Shown piece after piece: positions 31,065 to 40,207 of a DNA stretch of 64,000 nucleotides. The stretch's first letter is position 1. Every line of letters starts with the position of its first letter. The notes below the pieces were generated by a model. The model searched no databases. It had not been told where the DNA came from and was given only the letters and a program-made list of their open reading frames with translations. The translations under genes and the position numbers were made by a program. The stretch spans positions 29,994 to 93,993 of the forward strand of contig NZ_JAMDGZ010000006.1 of NCBI RefSeq assembly GCF_028656935.1, given 5' to 3'. This DNA comes from Pseudomonas rubra. Lineage in GTDB: Bacteria; Pseudomonadota; Gammaproteobacteria; Pseudomonadales; Pseudomonadaceae.

Positions 31065-34000
31065 ATGATGACTCCAATCAAAGGCTCAGTCCTGACTTCA
31101 CTGTTGATCGCCGCCGCCACCTTCGGTTGGCAAGCGGTCAGCGAAGCCGCCGTGCGCTGTGAGCGCAACCTGGTGGCCAATGTGGTGGCGCTGGACCAGC
31201 CACTGATGTTCAACCGCCTCGGCGCGCAGAATGCCAATGGCATGATGTTCGCCCTGCGCCGCGACGTGGTCGATGAGCACCAGGTGTCGCTGGCCACGGG
31301 CGGCGCAGCAGTGCCGGGCAAGGTCAGCCTGCGCCCGGACAAACGCCCGCGGCCGATTGTACTGCGGGTGGCGGCGGGCGACTGCCTGACCATCAACCTG
31401 CAGAACCTGCTGGCCTACCAGGCCAACCCGAACAAGCACGGCATCGACCACGAAGAAGAAAACGAGGTCGAAGGTGAGGAAAACGAAGGCGGCGAGGGTA
31501 ACCCGCAAGGTGAAGAGAGTTTTATCGCCGATGAGCAGGTCACCGACCGCCATGTCGGCTTTCAGGTCAACGGCATGCAGGCGGTCAACAGCATCGCCGA
31601 CATCGCCGCCAACACCGGGCGCAATGGCAACTTCCTGATCGCCCCCGGCGCCAGCCGCTCCTACACCTTGTACGCCGAGCGCGAAGGGGCTTTCGCCGCC
31701 ACCAGCCAGGGCGCAACCTTTGGCGGTGAAGGTGCGGCCGGCAACGTCGCCAACGGCCTGTTCGGTCAGGTGGTGGTGGTCCCCAAAGGTGGGCGGACCT
31801 TCCGTAATACCCTGACCGAAGAAGAGATGCGCCTGAGCAGCAGCGGCCGCACTCCCACCGGCCAGCCAATCGTCGATTACCAGGCGCGCTATCCGCAGCA
31901 AGAGCCGTGGATCCGCGAAGGCAAGGCCGGCGCGCCGATCATTGCCATGACCGACGGCAACGAGATCATTTCCAGCGAATCCGATGCCATTGTCATGGGT
32001 TCCAACGCCGATGGCAGCTTCCCGGCCTCTACCTACCCGCTGGAAAGCATCGGCAAACGCAACCCGGCGATACCCAACCGCCTGGAGCCGTTTCGCGATT
32101 TTGCCGCGCAGTTCACTGATGAAGCCGCGTCCACCCAGGCCTTCCCCGGTTACTGGGCAGACCCGGTGATGGGCCATGTACTGGAGCCGACCCGCGATTC
32201 ATTCATGATCAACTATGGCTCCGGCGGCATGGGCGCCGAGGTTGTGGCCAACCGCCTGGGTGTGGGGCCCATGCATGACTGCCTGTCGTGCGCCTATGAA
32301 GAGTTCTTCTTGAGTTCGCACACTGTTGGTGATGTGGCGATGCTGGTGGATGTGCCGGCCAACGTCGGCCTTGAGAACATCCGCCCGGGCCAGACCCCGA
32401 GCGCCGAACAGGTCGGGGTCAAGGCCAGCATGGCCCTGTACCCGGCCGAACCGGCCAACGTCAACCACAGCTATATCGGTGACATGGTCAAGTTCCGCAA
32501 CACCCACAACGGCCACGAGCAGCACATCTTCCACCTGCACGGTCACCAATGGCTGTTCAACCCCAATGACGACAACTCCGACTATGTCGACGCCCAGGGC
32601 ATCGGCCCGGGTGTGGGCTACACCTACGAAATCGCCAACGGCGGCTCGGGCAACCGCAACCGCGTGGCGGGCGATGCGATCTATCACTGCCACTTCTACC
32701 CGCATTTTGCCCAGGGCATGTGGAGCATGTGGCGGGTCCACGATGTGTTCGAGGAAGGCACCCGTCTTGAGGTTTCCGGGCAGAACCAGAACGGCTATCA
32801 CAGCCAGCCGTTTGCCCTGCGCAGCGGCAAACCGGCCGCTGGCGCCCGCGCCTTGCCGGACGGCGAAATTGTCGCCGGCACACCCATCCCCGCAATCGTG
32901 CCGCTGCCCGGCAAGGCCATGGCGCCGATGCCAGGCAAGGTCGCAGTGATTCCGAAACTTGCGCAAACCCTGGTTGCAGAAAACGATGACGACGAGGACG
33001 AAGAGGGCGATGACGACGCAGGTCACGACGCCGCGCCGCGTGCGGTCGGCTCCCTGGCCCTGGTCGATCGCAGCGAAGCCAACCGCAACGCTGACGGTAG
33101 CCTGAAGAACCCGGGCTTCCCGTTCTGGATCGGCGGCATGGAAAACACTGTCGGCCAACCCCCGCCAACCCCGCCACTGGACATGCTTGACCCTGCCAAG
33201 GCGCAACAGCTGAAAAATTCCGGCAACGCCCTGTGGGCCAACCTCGACCCGGCCCAGGTCGGTGGCTGGGACGGCGGCTTGCCGCGCCACGCCCTGGATG
33301 GTCTGTCTGCCGGTGGCGAAGCGCTGGTGACCACCACCGCGCTGGATTTCACCAAGGCGATCACCAAGGCTAAGGCAGTGTTCCTGCCCGAGGAGGGCAC
33401 TGACGTCGAACAGGCAGCCATGAGCTTCCATGCCAAGCTGGAACACCCAAGCTACGCCGTGCTGCCGGGCAAACAGACGGTGGCGCGCAACTTCCGCACC
33501 AACGGCGCCGCACCCACCGCCGGTGCGCCGTACTACGAGCCGTGCATGGACGATCGCGCCAAGCGCCTGACCCAGTTCTCCGGCGCTGGCGAGTTCAACA
33601 GCGGCGAGCGCCTGGACGGCATGAGCTTTACCGGCAGCTCGACCTTCACCGCCGACCGCCCGCGCATCTACAAAGGCGCCAATATCCAGTTCGACGCGGT
33701 GTACAACAAGGTCGGCTACCACTTCCCGCAAGCGCGGATCATCAGCCTCTGGGAAGACGCCTGGGCGGTGATCAACAAGCAGCGCCCACCGGAGCCGCTG
33801 GTGATGCGCATGAACACCTTCGACTGCGTGATGTACCAGCACACCAACCTGATCCCTTCGTACTACGAGATGGATGACTACCAGGTGCGTACGCCGACCG
33901 ATGTCATCGGCCAGCATATCCACCTGCCCAAATGGGACCTGACTGCCGCCGACGGCTCGGCCAACGGCTGGAACTACGAAGACGGCATTCTTTCCCCCGG

Positions 34001-36923
34001 CACTGTGGTCGAGCGTATCCATGCGATTCGCGAGTTCAATGAATGCCGCGCTGGCGACCCCCGCGAAGGCACGGCCGAGTGCCCGGTGGCCAAGGCGCAC
34101 CCGTTCTTCGGCCGCTATGGGCGGGCCGACTGGATGGGCGCACGCACGGCCATGCAACGCTGGTTCGTCGACCCGGTGGTCAACGTGCACAACGTCGACC
34201 GTGGCCTGGGCACCATCTTTACCCACGACCACCTCGGCCCATCGACCCACCAGCAACTGGGCCTGTATGCCACCGTACTGGCAGAGCCGGCCGGCTCCAC
34301 CTGGTACCACGCCGAAACCGGCGAGCTGCTGTACAACAGCGCCTTGCGTGAAGACGGCGGGCCGACCTCGTGGCAGGCAGTGGTGAAAACCGGCGACCTC
34401 GACGGTGACGGGCGCAACGACAGCTACCGCGAGTTCTTCCTTGAGTACAGCGACTTCCAGCACGCCTATGAAGCCGGGGTGTATGTCGGTGCAGGTCCGG
34501 ACGGCATTCCCAATGCCCAGGCCTACCCGGCCAGCGCCGACAGCTTCCGTTACGCCATCAACCCGCCTGTACGGCAGAAGGCCTCGAACCTGCTGGAATC
34601 GGTGGTCGAGTCGCGCGGTGGCCTCAACCCAGGCTGCCCGAGCCGGCCGTGCCCGCAGGCAATCTCGGTGGATGACCCGGGCATGTTCGTCGTCAACTAC
34701 CGCAACGAGCCCCTGGCCCTGCGCGTCTATGACCCCAACAAGGTGGCGCCGGATGGCAAACGCGGCATGCAGGCCGACGGCCTGGGCGGTGATCTGGCCT
34801 ATGCCATGCAAACCCGCACCGACCGCGCCATCCCGGCCATGAACCTGTCGCCGGCGGCCATCACCTCGGCGGTCGGCCCCACCGGTGGCACCACGCTGTT
34901 CCCGCCGCACATCAACGTCGCCGGGGCAGAGCCGGGTGACCCGTTCACGCCAATGCTGCGCACCTACTCCGGTGACAACGTGCGCCTGCGCATGCATGCC
35001 GGTGGCCATGAAGAGGAACACAACGTGACCCTGCACGGCGTCAAGTGGCTGCAAAATGGCTCAGGCTTCGGCAACAGCTCCAACTCCGGGTGGAAGTCCT
35101 CGCAGATGGTGGGCATCTCCGAACAGCTGGGGTTCATGGCGCCGGTGTCGATGATCTCCAGTGCGTCCTCGCCCAACGGTGACTACCTGTATTCGTTGGA
35201 CGCCGCTCATGAAGGCTACTGGAACGGCATCTGGGGGGTCATGCGCAACTACACCACCAGCCGCAACGACCTGTTCGCGCTGCCCAACAACAGCTTGCCG
35301 ATGGCCGCACGCAATACCGTGGCCTTTGATGGCATCTGCCCACGCTTTACCGCCAACAACAACGGCATTGGCACCCGGCCAACCACCCAGCGCAGCTATG
35401 AAATCGTCGCGGCGCTGGCCAACGATATCCTCGGCAACACCCTGGGGGTGAGCATCAGCGACCCGGCCGGTGCCGGCCAGCACGTTGGTGGCCCGCTCAA
35501 GGCCAACGGCGGTACCCTGGTCTACAACAGCCGGCGCACCAGCATCCCGCAGGTGACGGTGACTGACCCCGAAGATGGCGAAACCTTCACCATTGGCGGC
35601 CACAGCGGGCCGCTGCACGACCCGACCGCGATCCTCTACGTGCGCAAGGCCGACCTCGACCCCGGCACCGGCAAGCTCAAGCCCGGTGTGCCGATCGAGC
35701 CGCTGGTACTGCGCGCCGCTGCTGGCGAGTGCCTGAAAGTCACCCTGGAGAACCGCCTGCCACTGGTGATGCCGGACCTGCCCAGCACGGCGGTGATGCA
35801 GAACGTGGTCAAGCGCGACCGCCAGGGTAGCGAAGGCTCCACCGCCTTCAACAACAACCTGATGCGGCCTTCCAGCCACGTCGGCCTGCATGCGCAACTG
35901 CTGGCCTATGACATCACCAAGTCGGACGGTGTCAACGTCGGCCAGAACCCGGTGCAGACCGTGCCGCCGCGTGCGGGCAACAGCGGCGCCTACCCGAGCA
36001 AGGTCTACCAGTATTACGCCGGGCACCTGGAGCGTGAAGGCAAGCCGGTCCTGCAAATGGGCCGGGCGGTGGACAACATCAACACCACCGCCATCGAGTT
36101 CGGTGGCCTGAACATCACCCCGGCCGATGTCATCAAGCAGGGGCAGAAGGGCTTGATCGGCGCCATGAGCATCCTGCCGCTGGGCGCCACCTGGACCGAA
36201 GACGGCGCCAGCCGCGCCTCGGCCACGGTGCAGGTGCCGGGGCAAACCACCTACCGTGACTTCGCCACCCTCTGGCAGCGTTCGCTGAACATGCGTTGGG
36301 CCGATGGCCGGCCGGTGGAAGGCATCGCCACCGAAGGCAACGGCGTGCCGGGTGATCCGAAGGACAACTCGAACATGGCCATCAACTACAAGACCGAGCC
36401 GCTATGGTTCCGCTTCGGCCTGGCTCCGGATGCGCCGTTCGGCCATGCCGATGGCAACGGTTGGGCAGATGTACCCAATGCCCACATGGCCTACAGCAAC
36501 GCCCTGGTTGGCGGTGATCCGCAAACCCCGGTGCTCTGGGCCAAGCCAGGCCAGCCGCTGCGCAACCATGTGCTGATGCCTACTGGCGGCAGCCGCGGCA
36601 TCACCTACCAGCTCGACGGGCACCTGTGGCCGCTGCATGCCTACCAGGCCGAGAAGTCCGATACCGGCGGCTATCCAATGAACCTGCCGGGTATCGGTTC
36701 GGTACGCTTTGGCTACAACCCGCAGGCCATGTACATCGGCGCCCAGGAGAGCGTGCTGCCGGCGGCGCACTTCAGTTTCATGCTGCCCAGCGCCGGCGGC
36801 AGCAATGCGGTGCCGGGTGACTACCTGTTCCGCGACTACGCCGCCTACGGCAACGTCTCCGGTTTGTGGGGGATCCTGCGGGTGACCAACGAAACACCAC
36901 CGGCCACGCCGCCGGCGCAGTAA
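31065..36923 (+). CDS. mnxG: MnxG, giant multicopper oxidase (Mn(II) oxidase)
   Basis: 1952 residues; the ATG at 31065 follows AGAGG and gives a signal peptide (MTPIKGSVLTSLLIAAATFGW). Copper-type His clusters recur along the chain: HIFHLHGHQW (487-), HCHFYPHFAQGMW (541-), HIH (951-953), THDHLGPSTH (1054-) and HNVTLHG (1319-). This fits the multi-cupredoxin MnxG family. Two very acidic inserts stand out, at about residues 127-150 (E/N/G-rich) and 645-665 (D/E run), which could hold Mn(II) or calcium. The gene heads an operon with a beta-propeller, two Sco proteins, a cytochrome c fusion and a SurA-like protein. MnxG is known in P. putida GB-1 as one of the Mn oxidases. Export is expected, perhaps by the T2SS-like system downstream. 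Confidence 0.9.
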   Translation: MMTPIKGSVLTSLLIAAATFGWQAVSEAAVRCERNLVANVVALDQPLMFNRLGAQNANGMMFALRRDVVDEHQVSLATGGAAVPGKVSLRPDKRPRPIVLRVAAGDCLTINLQNLLAYQANPNKHGIDHEEENEVEGEENEGGEGNPQGEESFIADEQVTDRHVGFQVNGMQAVNSIADIAANTGRNGNFLIAPGASRSYTLYAEREGAFAATSQGATFGGEGAAGNVANGLFGQVVVVPKGGRTFRNTLTEEEMRLSSSGRTPTGQPIVDYQARYPQQEPWIREGKAGAPIIAMTDGNEIISSESDAIVMGSNADGSFPASTYPLESIGKRNPAIPNRLEPFRDFAAQFTDEAASTQAFPGYWADPVMGHVLEPTRDSFMINYGSGGMGAEVVANRLGVGPMHDCLSCAYEEFFLSSHTVGDVAMLVDVPANVGLENIRPGQTPSAEQVGVKASMALYPAEPANVNHSYIGDMVKFRNTHNGHEQHIFHLHGHQWLFNPNDDNSDYVDAQGIGPGVGYTYEIANGGSGNRNRVAGDAIYHCHFYPHFAQGMWSMWRVHDVFEEGTRLEVSGQNQNGYHSQPFALRSGKPAAGARALPDGEIVAGTPIPAIVPLPGKAMAPMPGKVAVIPKLAQTLVAENDDDEDEEGDDDAGHDAAPRAVGSLALVDRSEANRNADGSLKNPGFPFWIGGMENTVGQPPPTPPLDMLDPAKAQQLKNSGNALWANLDPAQVGGWDGGLPRHALDGLSAGGEALVTTTALDFTKAITKAKAVFLPEEGTDVEQAAMSFHAKLEHPSYAVLPGKQTVARNFRTNGAAPTAGAPYYEPCMDDRAKRLTQFSGAGEFNSGERLDGMSFTGSSTFTADRPRIYKGANIQFDAVYNKVGYHFPQARIISLWEDAWAVINKQRPPEPLVMRMNTFDCVMYQHTNLIPSYYEMDDYQVRTPTDVIGQHIHLPKWDLTAADGSANGWNYEDGILSPGTVVERIHAIREFNECRAGDPREGTAECPVAKAHPFFGRYGRADWMGARTAMQRWFVDPVVNVHNVDRGLGTIFTHDHLGPSTHQQLGLYATVLAEPAGSTWYHAETGELLYNSALREDGGPTSWQAVVKTGDLDGDGRNDSYREFFLEYSDFQHAYEAGVYVGAGPDGIPNAQAYPASADSFRYAINPPVRQKASNLLESVVESRGGLNPGCPSRPCPQAISVDDPGMFVVNYRNEPLALRVYDPNKVAPDGKRGMQADGLGGDLAYAMQTRTDRAIPAMNLSPAAITSAVGPTGGTTLFPPHINVAGAEPGDPFTPMLRTYSGDNVRLRMHAGGHEEEHNVTLHGVKWLQNGSGFGNSSNSGWKSSQMVGISEQLGFMAPVSMISSASSPNGDYLYSLDAAHEGYWNGIWGVMRNYTTSRNDLFALPNNSLPMAARNTVAFDGICPRFTANNNGIGTRPTTQRSYEIVAALANDILGNTLGVSISDPAGAGQHVGGPLKANGGTLVYNSRRTSIPQVTVTDPEDGETFTIGGHSGPLHDPTAILYVRKADLDPGTGKLKPGVPIEPLVLRAAAGECLKVTLENRLPLVMPDLPSTAVMQNVVKRDRQGSEGSTAFNNNLMRPSSHVGLHAQLLAYDITKSDGVNVGQNPVQTVPPRAGNSGAYPSKVYQYYAGHLEREGKPVLQMGRAVDNINTTAIEFGGLNITPADVIKQGQKGLIGAMSILPLGATWTEDGASRASATVQVPGQTTYRDFATLWQRSLNMRWADGRPVEGIATEGNGVPGDPKDNSNMAINYKTEPLWFRFGLAPDAPFGHADGNGWADVPNAHMAYSNALVGGDPQTPVLWAKPGQPLRNHVLMPTGGSRGITYQLDGHLWPLHAYQAEKSDTGGYPMNLPGIGSVRFGYNPQAMYIGAQESVLPAAHFSFMLPSAGGSNAVPGDYLFRDYAAYGNVSGLWGILRVTNETPPATPPAQ

Positions 36924-36940
36924 ACGAGGGGGGAGAGGTC

Positions 36941-38920
36941 ATGAACAAGAAGAATCGACCGCTGTACCTGGGCCTGCTGGCGGGCCTGACCCTGATCGGC
37001 CTGGGGGTGAGTTACGAAAGCCTGTGGTGCGACCCGCGCAGCGAGCTGGCCGACAGCGACCCGCAGGCCTTGCACACCCTCAGCCGCGACGGCGTCACCG
37101 TCGAGTTCGAGGCACGGCCGCTGGGCTCGGGCGGGGTATTGACTGAAGGCAGCTTTGCCAGTGTGCGCTTCAAGATCACCGACCAGAACAGCGGCCAGCC
37201 GTTGTCCGGGGTGTCTCCTGGCGCCTGGCTCGACCCGGCGCTGACCGGCGAGGCGGCCAAAGACCGCAACACCAGCTGCAAGGCGCGGGTGGCGTTGTTT
37301 CTCAAGAGCAGTATTGGTGCCAGGCCGCTATTGGACCTCAACAGCTATTTTCTGTTGGTGCTTAACAAGGACGCCAGCCTCACCGTGATCGACCCGTCGG
37401 TGTCGGTGGGCGGCGTCACCAGCACCCTGGCCCGCATCGAACTGCCGGGCACGCCGATGGACTGGGTGGCGAGCAAGGACGACAAGCAGGTCTACGTGTC
37501 GATACCGGAGCGCGGCGAAGTGGCGCTGATCGACACCGAAACCTTCCAGCGCGTCGCCAACCTGCCTGCCGGCAACCAGCCGCTGCGCCTGGCGATGCAG
37601 CCCGACCAGCGCCTGCTATGGGTTGGCAACAACGCCAGCGACCCGGCGCTGAGCGGGGTGACGGTGATCGACGTGCCCAGCCGCAAGACCCTGAAGTTCT
37701 TCGCCACCGGCGCCGGCCACCATGAGATCGCCTTCAGCGCCGATTCGCGCTACGCCTTTGTCAGCAACCGCGACAGCGGCACTCTGAGCGTGATCGATGC
37801 CAGCGAGATGCGCCTGGTGAAAACCCTCAAGGTCGGCTCGCACCCCTTGTCGGTGGCCTACTCGCCGTTGTCCCAGGCGGTGTACGTGGCTGACGGGCGT
37901 GACGGCAGCATCAGCGTCATCGATGCCCGCAGCCACAGCCAGCGCCACCTGATCGAAGGCAAGCAGGGCCTGGGGCCGATGCGCTTCAGCAATGACGGGC
38001 GCTTCGGCATCGTCCTCAACACCCTGGAGAACCAGGCAATGGTCATCGACGCCAGCAATGACCGGCTGATTCACAGCCTGCCGGTGGCCGCCGAGCCCTA
38101 CCAGCTGACCTTCACCCAGGCTTACGCCTACATCCGCGGGCTGGCATCGCCCAAGGTCAGCATGATCAACCTGAGCAGCCTTGGCGAAGGCCGCAAGCCC
38201 ATCGTCCAGGGCTTCGAGGCCGGGCCTGCGGCGCCGCGCCAGGCCGGCGACCTGCCGCTGGCCCAGGGCCTGACCGTGGCCCGTGACGAGAACTCGGTGT
38301 TTGTGGTCAACCCGGTGGACAACACTACCTACTTCTACGCCGAAGGCATGAACGCGCCGATGTCCGGCTACGCCAACCGCGGCCACAGTGCCCGTGCCGC
38401 GCTGGTGATCGACCGCAGCCTGCGCGAGGTGGCGCCGGGGGTTTACAGCTCGACCATCAAGCTGCCGGCTGCGGGCACCTTCGATGTCGCCTTCCTGCTC
38501 AACCAGCCGCAGATCATCCATTGCTTCAGCACCGAGGTGACGGCGTCCAGCAGCGCGCCCCACCGGCAGACACCGCAGATCGAGTTCCTTATCGAACGCT
38601 CGGCACTGGTCCAGGGCCAGCTCTATGTCGCGCGCTTTCGCATCAGCGAGGGCAACGGCACACCGCGCACCGGGATCAAGGACCTGAGCCTGCGCTACTT
38701 TCTTGCGCCCACCTCGCGGGCCCGCACCAGTGTGGTCAAGGAAGTCGGCGAGGGCATCTACGAGGCGCCGCTGGAGCCGCTGGACGCAGGCGCCTGGTAC
38801 CTGCACGTGCAGGCGCCGTCGCTGGGCAAGCGTTTTGCCGAAAACAACTACACCAGCCTGCGGGTACTGCCTGCGGCCGCCCAACAAGCATCCGACGCCG
38901 GTTCAAGGAGTGTGCAATGA
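36941..38920 (+). CDS. YVTN-type beta-propeller protein of the mnxG operon
   Basis: 659 residues; the start at 36941 follows GGGGGGAGAGG, 17 nt after mnxG. The N-terminal hydrophobic helix (LYLGLLAGLTLIGLGVSY) acts as signal or anchor. A seven-bladed YVTN/cytochrome d1-like propeller covers about residues 110-450 (repeats such as VYVSIPERGEVALIDTETFQRV, YAFVSNRDSGTLSVIDASEMRLVKTLKVG, VYVADGRDGSISVIDARS). Two Ig/FixH-like modules flank it (VTVEFEARPLGSGG at the front; IEFLIERSALVQGQLYVARFRIS at the end). No heme motif is present. It is probably a periplasmic or surface partner of MnxG; the precise role is unknown. Confidence 0.8.
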   Translation: MNKKNRPLYLGLLAGLTLIGLGVSYESLWCDPRSELADSDPQALHTLSRDGVTVEFEARPLGSGGVLTEGSFASVRFKITDQNSGQPLSGVSPGAWLDPALTGEAAKDRNTSCKARVALFLKSSIGARPLLDLNSYFLLVLNKDASLTVIDPSVSVGGVTSTLARIELPGTPMDWVASKDDKQVYVSIPERGEVALIDTETFQRVANLPAGNQPLRLAMQPDQRLLWVGNNASDPALSGVTVIDVPSRKTLKFFATGAGHHEIAFSADSRYAFVSNRDSGTLSVIDASEMRLVKTLKVGSHPLSVAYSPLSQAVYVADGRDGSISVIDARSHSQRHLIEGKQGLGPMRFSNDGRFGIVLNTLENQAMVIDASNDRLIHSLPVAAEPYQLTFTQAYAYIRGLASPKVSMINLSSLGEGRKPIVQGFEAGPAAPRQAGDLPLAQGLTVARDENSVFVVNPVDNTTYFYAEGMNAPMSGYANRGHSARAALVIDRSLREVAPGVYSSTIKLPAAGTFDVAFLLNQPQIIHCFSTEVTASSSAPHRQTPQIEFLIERSALVQGQLYVARFRISEGNGTPRTGIKDLSLRYFLAPTSRARTSVVKEVGEGIYEAPLEPLDAGAWYLHVQAPSLGKRFAENNYTSLRVLPAAAQQASDAGSRSVQ

Positions 38921-39564
38921 AACTGCTCGATCGCTGCAGACTGTTCAGCCTCTGCCTGCTCGCCGCAAGCCTGGGCACCGCCCTGGCCCATAACGGTGTC
39001 GACCACAGTGCCCATGGTGCGCCGGCAGCCCATCAGGAAAAGACCTCGGTGCGTTTTGCCGATGTCTCGCTGCTTGATCAGAACGGCATGCCGGTACGCC
39101 TGGAGAAGGACCTAGTGGGCGACCACCTAGTGGTCATGGGCTTTATCTACACCAGCTGCACCACGGTGTGCCCGGTGGTGTCGTCGATCATGGCCAAGGT
39201 GCAAAAGCATCTGGGTGGCCGGGTGGGCAGCGAGGTGCAGATGGTGTCGATCAGCGTCGACCCCCAGCGCGATGACCCCAAGCGCCTGCTGGGCTACGCC
39301 CAGACGTTCCAGAACGGCCCCGGCTGGAGCTGGTTGACCGGCACCCCGTACGCGATCAACGAAACCCTCAAGGGCCTGGGCAGCTTCAGTGCCGACCTTG
39401 GCCAGCATCCGCCGCTGATCCTGGTCGGTGATGGCCACAGCGGCCATTGGACGCGCTTCTATGGCTTTACCGACCCGCAAGCGCTGATCAGCGAAATCGA
39501 CCGCCTCAGCGCCCGCCGGGTCCACGCCAAGCACACCGCCATTGCCCAGGAGGTGCAACCATGA
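38917..39564 (+). CDS. Sco1/SenC-family copper chaperone (first of pair)
   Basis: 215 residues. The ATG overlaps the upstream stop by 4 nt, with AAGGAG 6 nt before it. The signal peptide ends TALAH, followed by a His-rich stretch (HNGVDHSAHG). The Sco domain has CxxxC at C81/C85 (YTSCTTVCP), SISVDPQRDDP, and the distal block HPPLILVGD. It should deliver Cu to the periplasmic multicopper oxidase MnxG or keep its Cys reduced. Confidence 0.9.
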   Translation: MKLLDRCRLFSLCLLAASLGTALAHNGVDHSAHGAPAAHQEKTSVRFADVSLLDQNGMPVRLEKDLVGDHLVVMGFIYTSCTTVCPVVSSIMAKVQKHLGGRVGSEVQMVSISVDPQRDDPKRLLGYAQTFQNGPGWSWLTGTPYAINETLKGLGSFSADLGQHPPLILVGDGHSGHWTRFYGFTDPQALISEIDRLSARRVHAKHTAIAQEVQP

Positions 39565-40202
39565 GTGCCGTTCGCCGTGGCATGCGCTGCACCGACTGGC
39601 TGGTGCTGGCCCTGTGTTTGTGGATCCTCAGTTCAGTGGCCCTGGCCCATGAAGGGCACGCGCAGCCGGCAGCAGACACGCCGGTGGCGAGCGAGGGTGG
39701 CACCCGCGATGCCCGCACCTACTTCACCGATACCGTGCTGCAGGACCAGAACGGCCGCAGCCTGCGTTTCTACGATGATGTACTCAAGGACCGGGTGGTG
39801 CTGCTCAATGTGATCTTCACCCACTGCAACGACGCCTGCCCGCTGATCACCCGCAAGCTGCGCGAAGTGCGTGAGGCCATGGGGGCGGAGGCCGCCAGCA
39901 AGGTCACCTTCATCTCCCTGAGCAGCGACCCGCAGAACGACACGCCGCAGGTGCTCAAGGCCTTCGCCGAAAAACAGGGGGTAGACAGCGCCAACTGGCT
40001 GTTCCTGACGGGCGACAAGGCGCAGATGGATCTGGTGCTGGCACGCCTGGGTCACCTGATTCCCAGCCCCGAACAACACTCGACGCAATTGATTGCCGGT
40101 GACGTGGCCAACAAGCGCTGGAGCAAGATCCGCCCGGATGCCCCGGCGCAAGCCATTGCCCAGCGCCTGCAACTGCTGTCGCAACCCTTGGCGGGGCGTT
40201 GA
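39561..40202 (+). CDS. Sco1/SenC-family copper chaperone (second of pair)
   Basis: 213 residues; ATGA overlap with the preceding gene. The N-terminal hydrophobic segment LVLALCLWILSSVALAHEGH is a signal peptide or anchor. CxxxC is C89/C93 (THCNDACP), and the distal His is in HSTQLIAGD. It is related to but clearly different from the preceding Sco. Sco pairs in one operon may separate copper-insertion and thiol-reductase roles. Confidence 0.9.
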   Translation: MSAVRRGMRCTDWLVLALCLWILSSVALAHEGHAQPAADTPVASEGGTRDARTYFTDTVLQDQNGRSLRFYDDVLKDRVVLLNVIFTHCNDACPLITRKLREVREAMGAEAASKVTFISLSSDPQNDTPQVLKAFAEKQGVDSANWLFLTGDKAQMDLVLARLGHLIPSPEQHSTQLIAGDVANKRWSKIRPDAPAQAIAQRLQLLSQPLAGR

Positions 40203-40207
40203 AGATC

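Noticed and set aside
32199..35054. Minus-strand open frame of 951 residues opposite mnxG
   Set aside because: Antisense shadow of mnxG; no ribosome site or family motif, and the plus strand has conserved His clusters.
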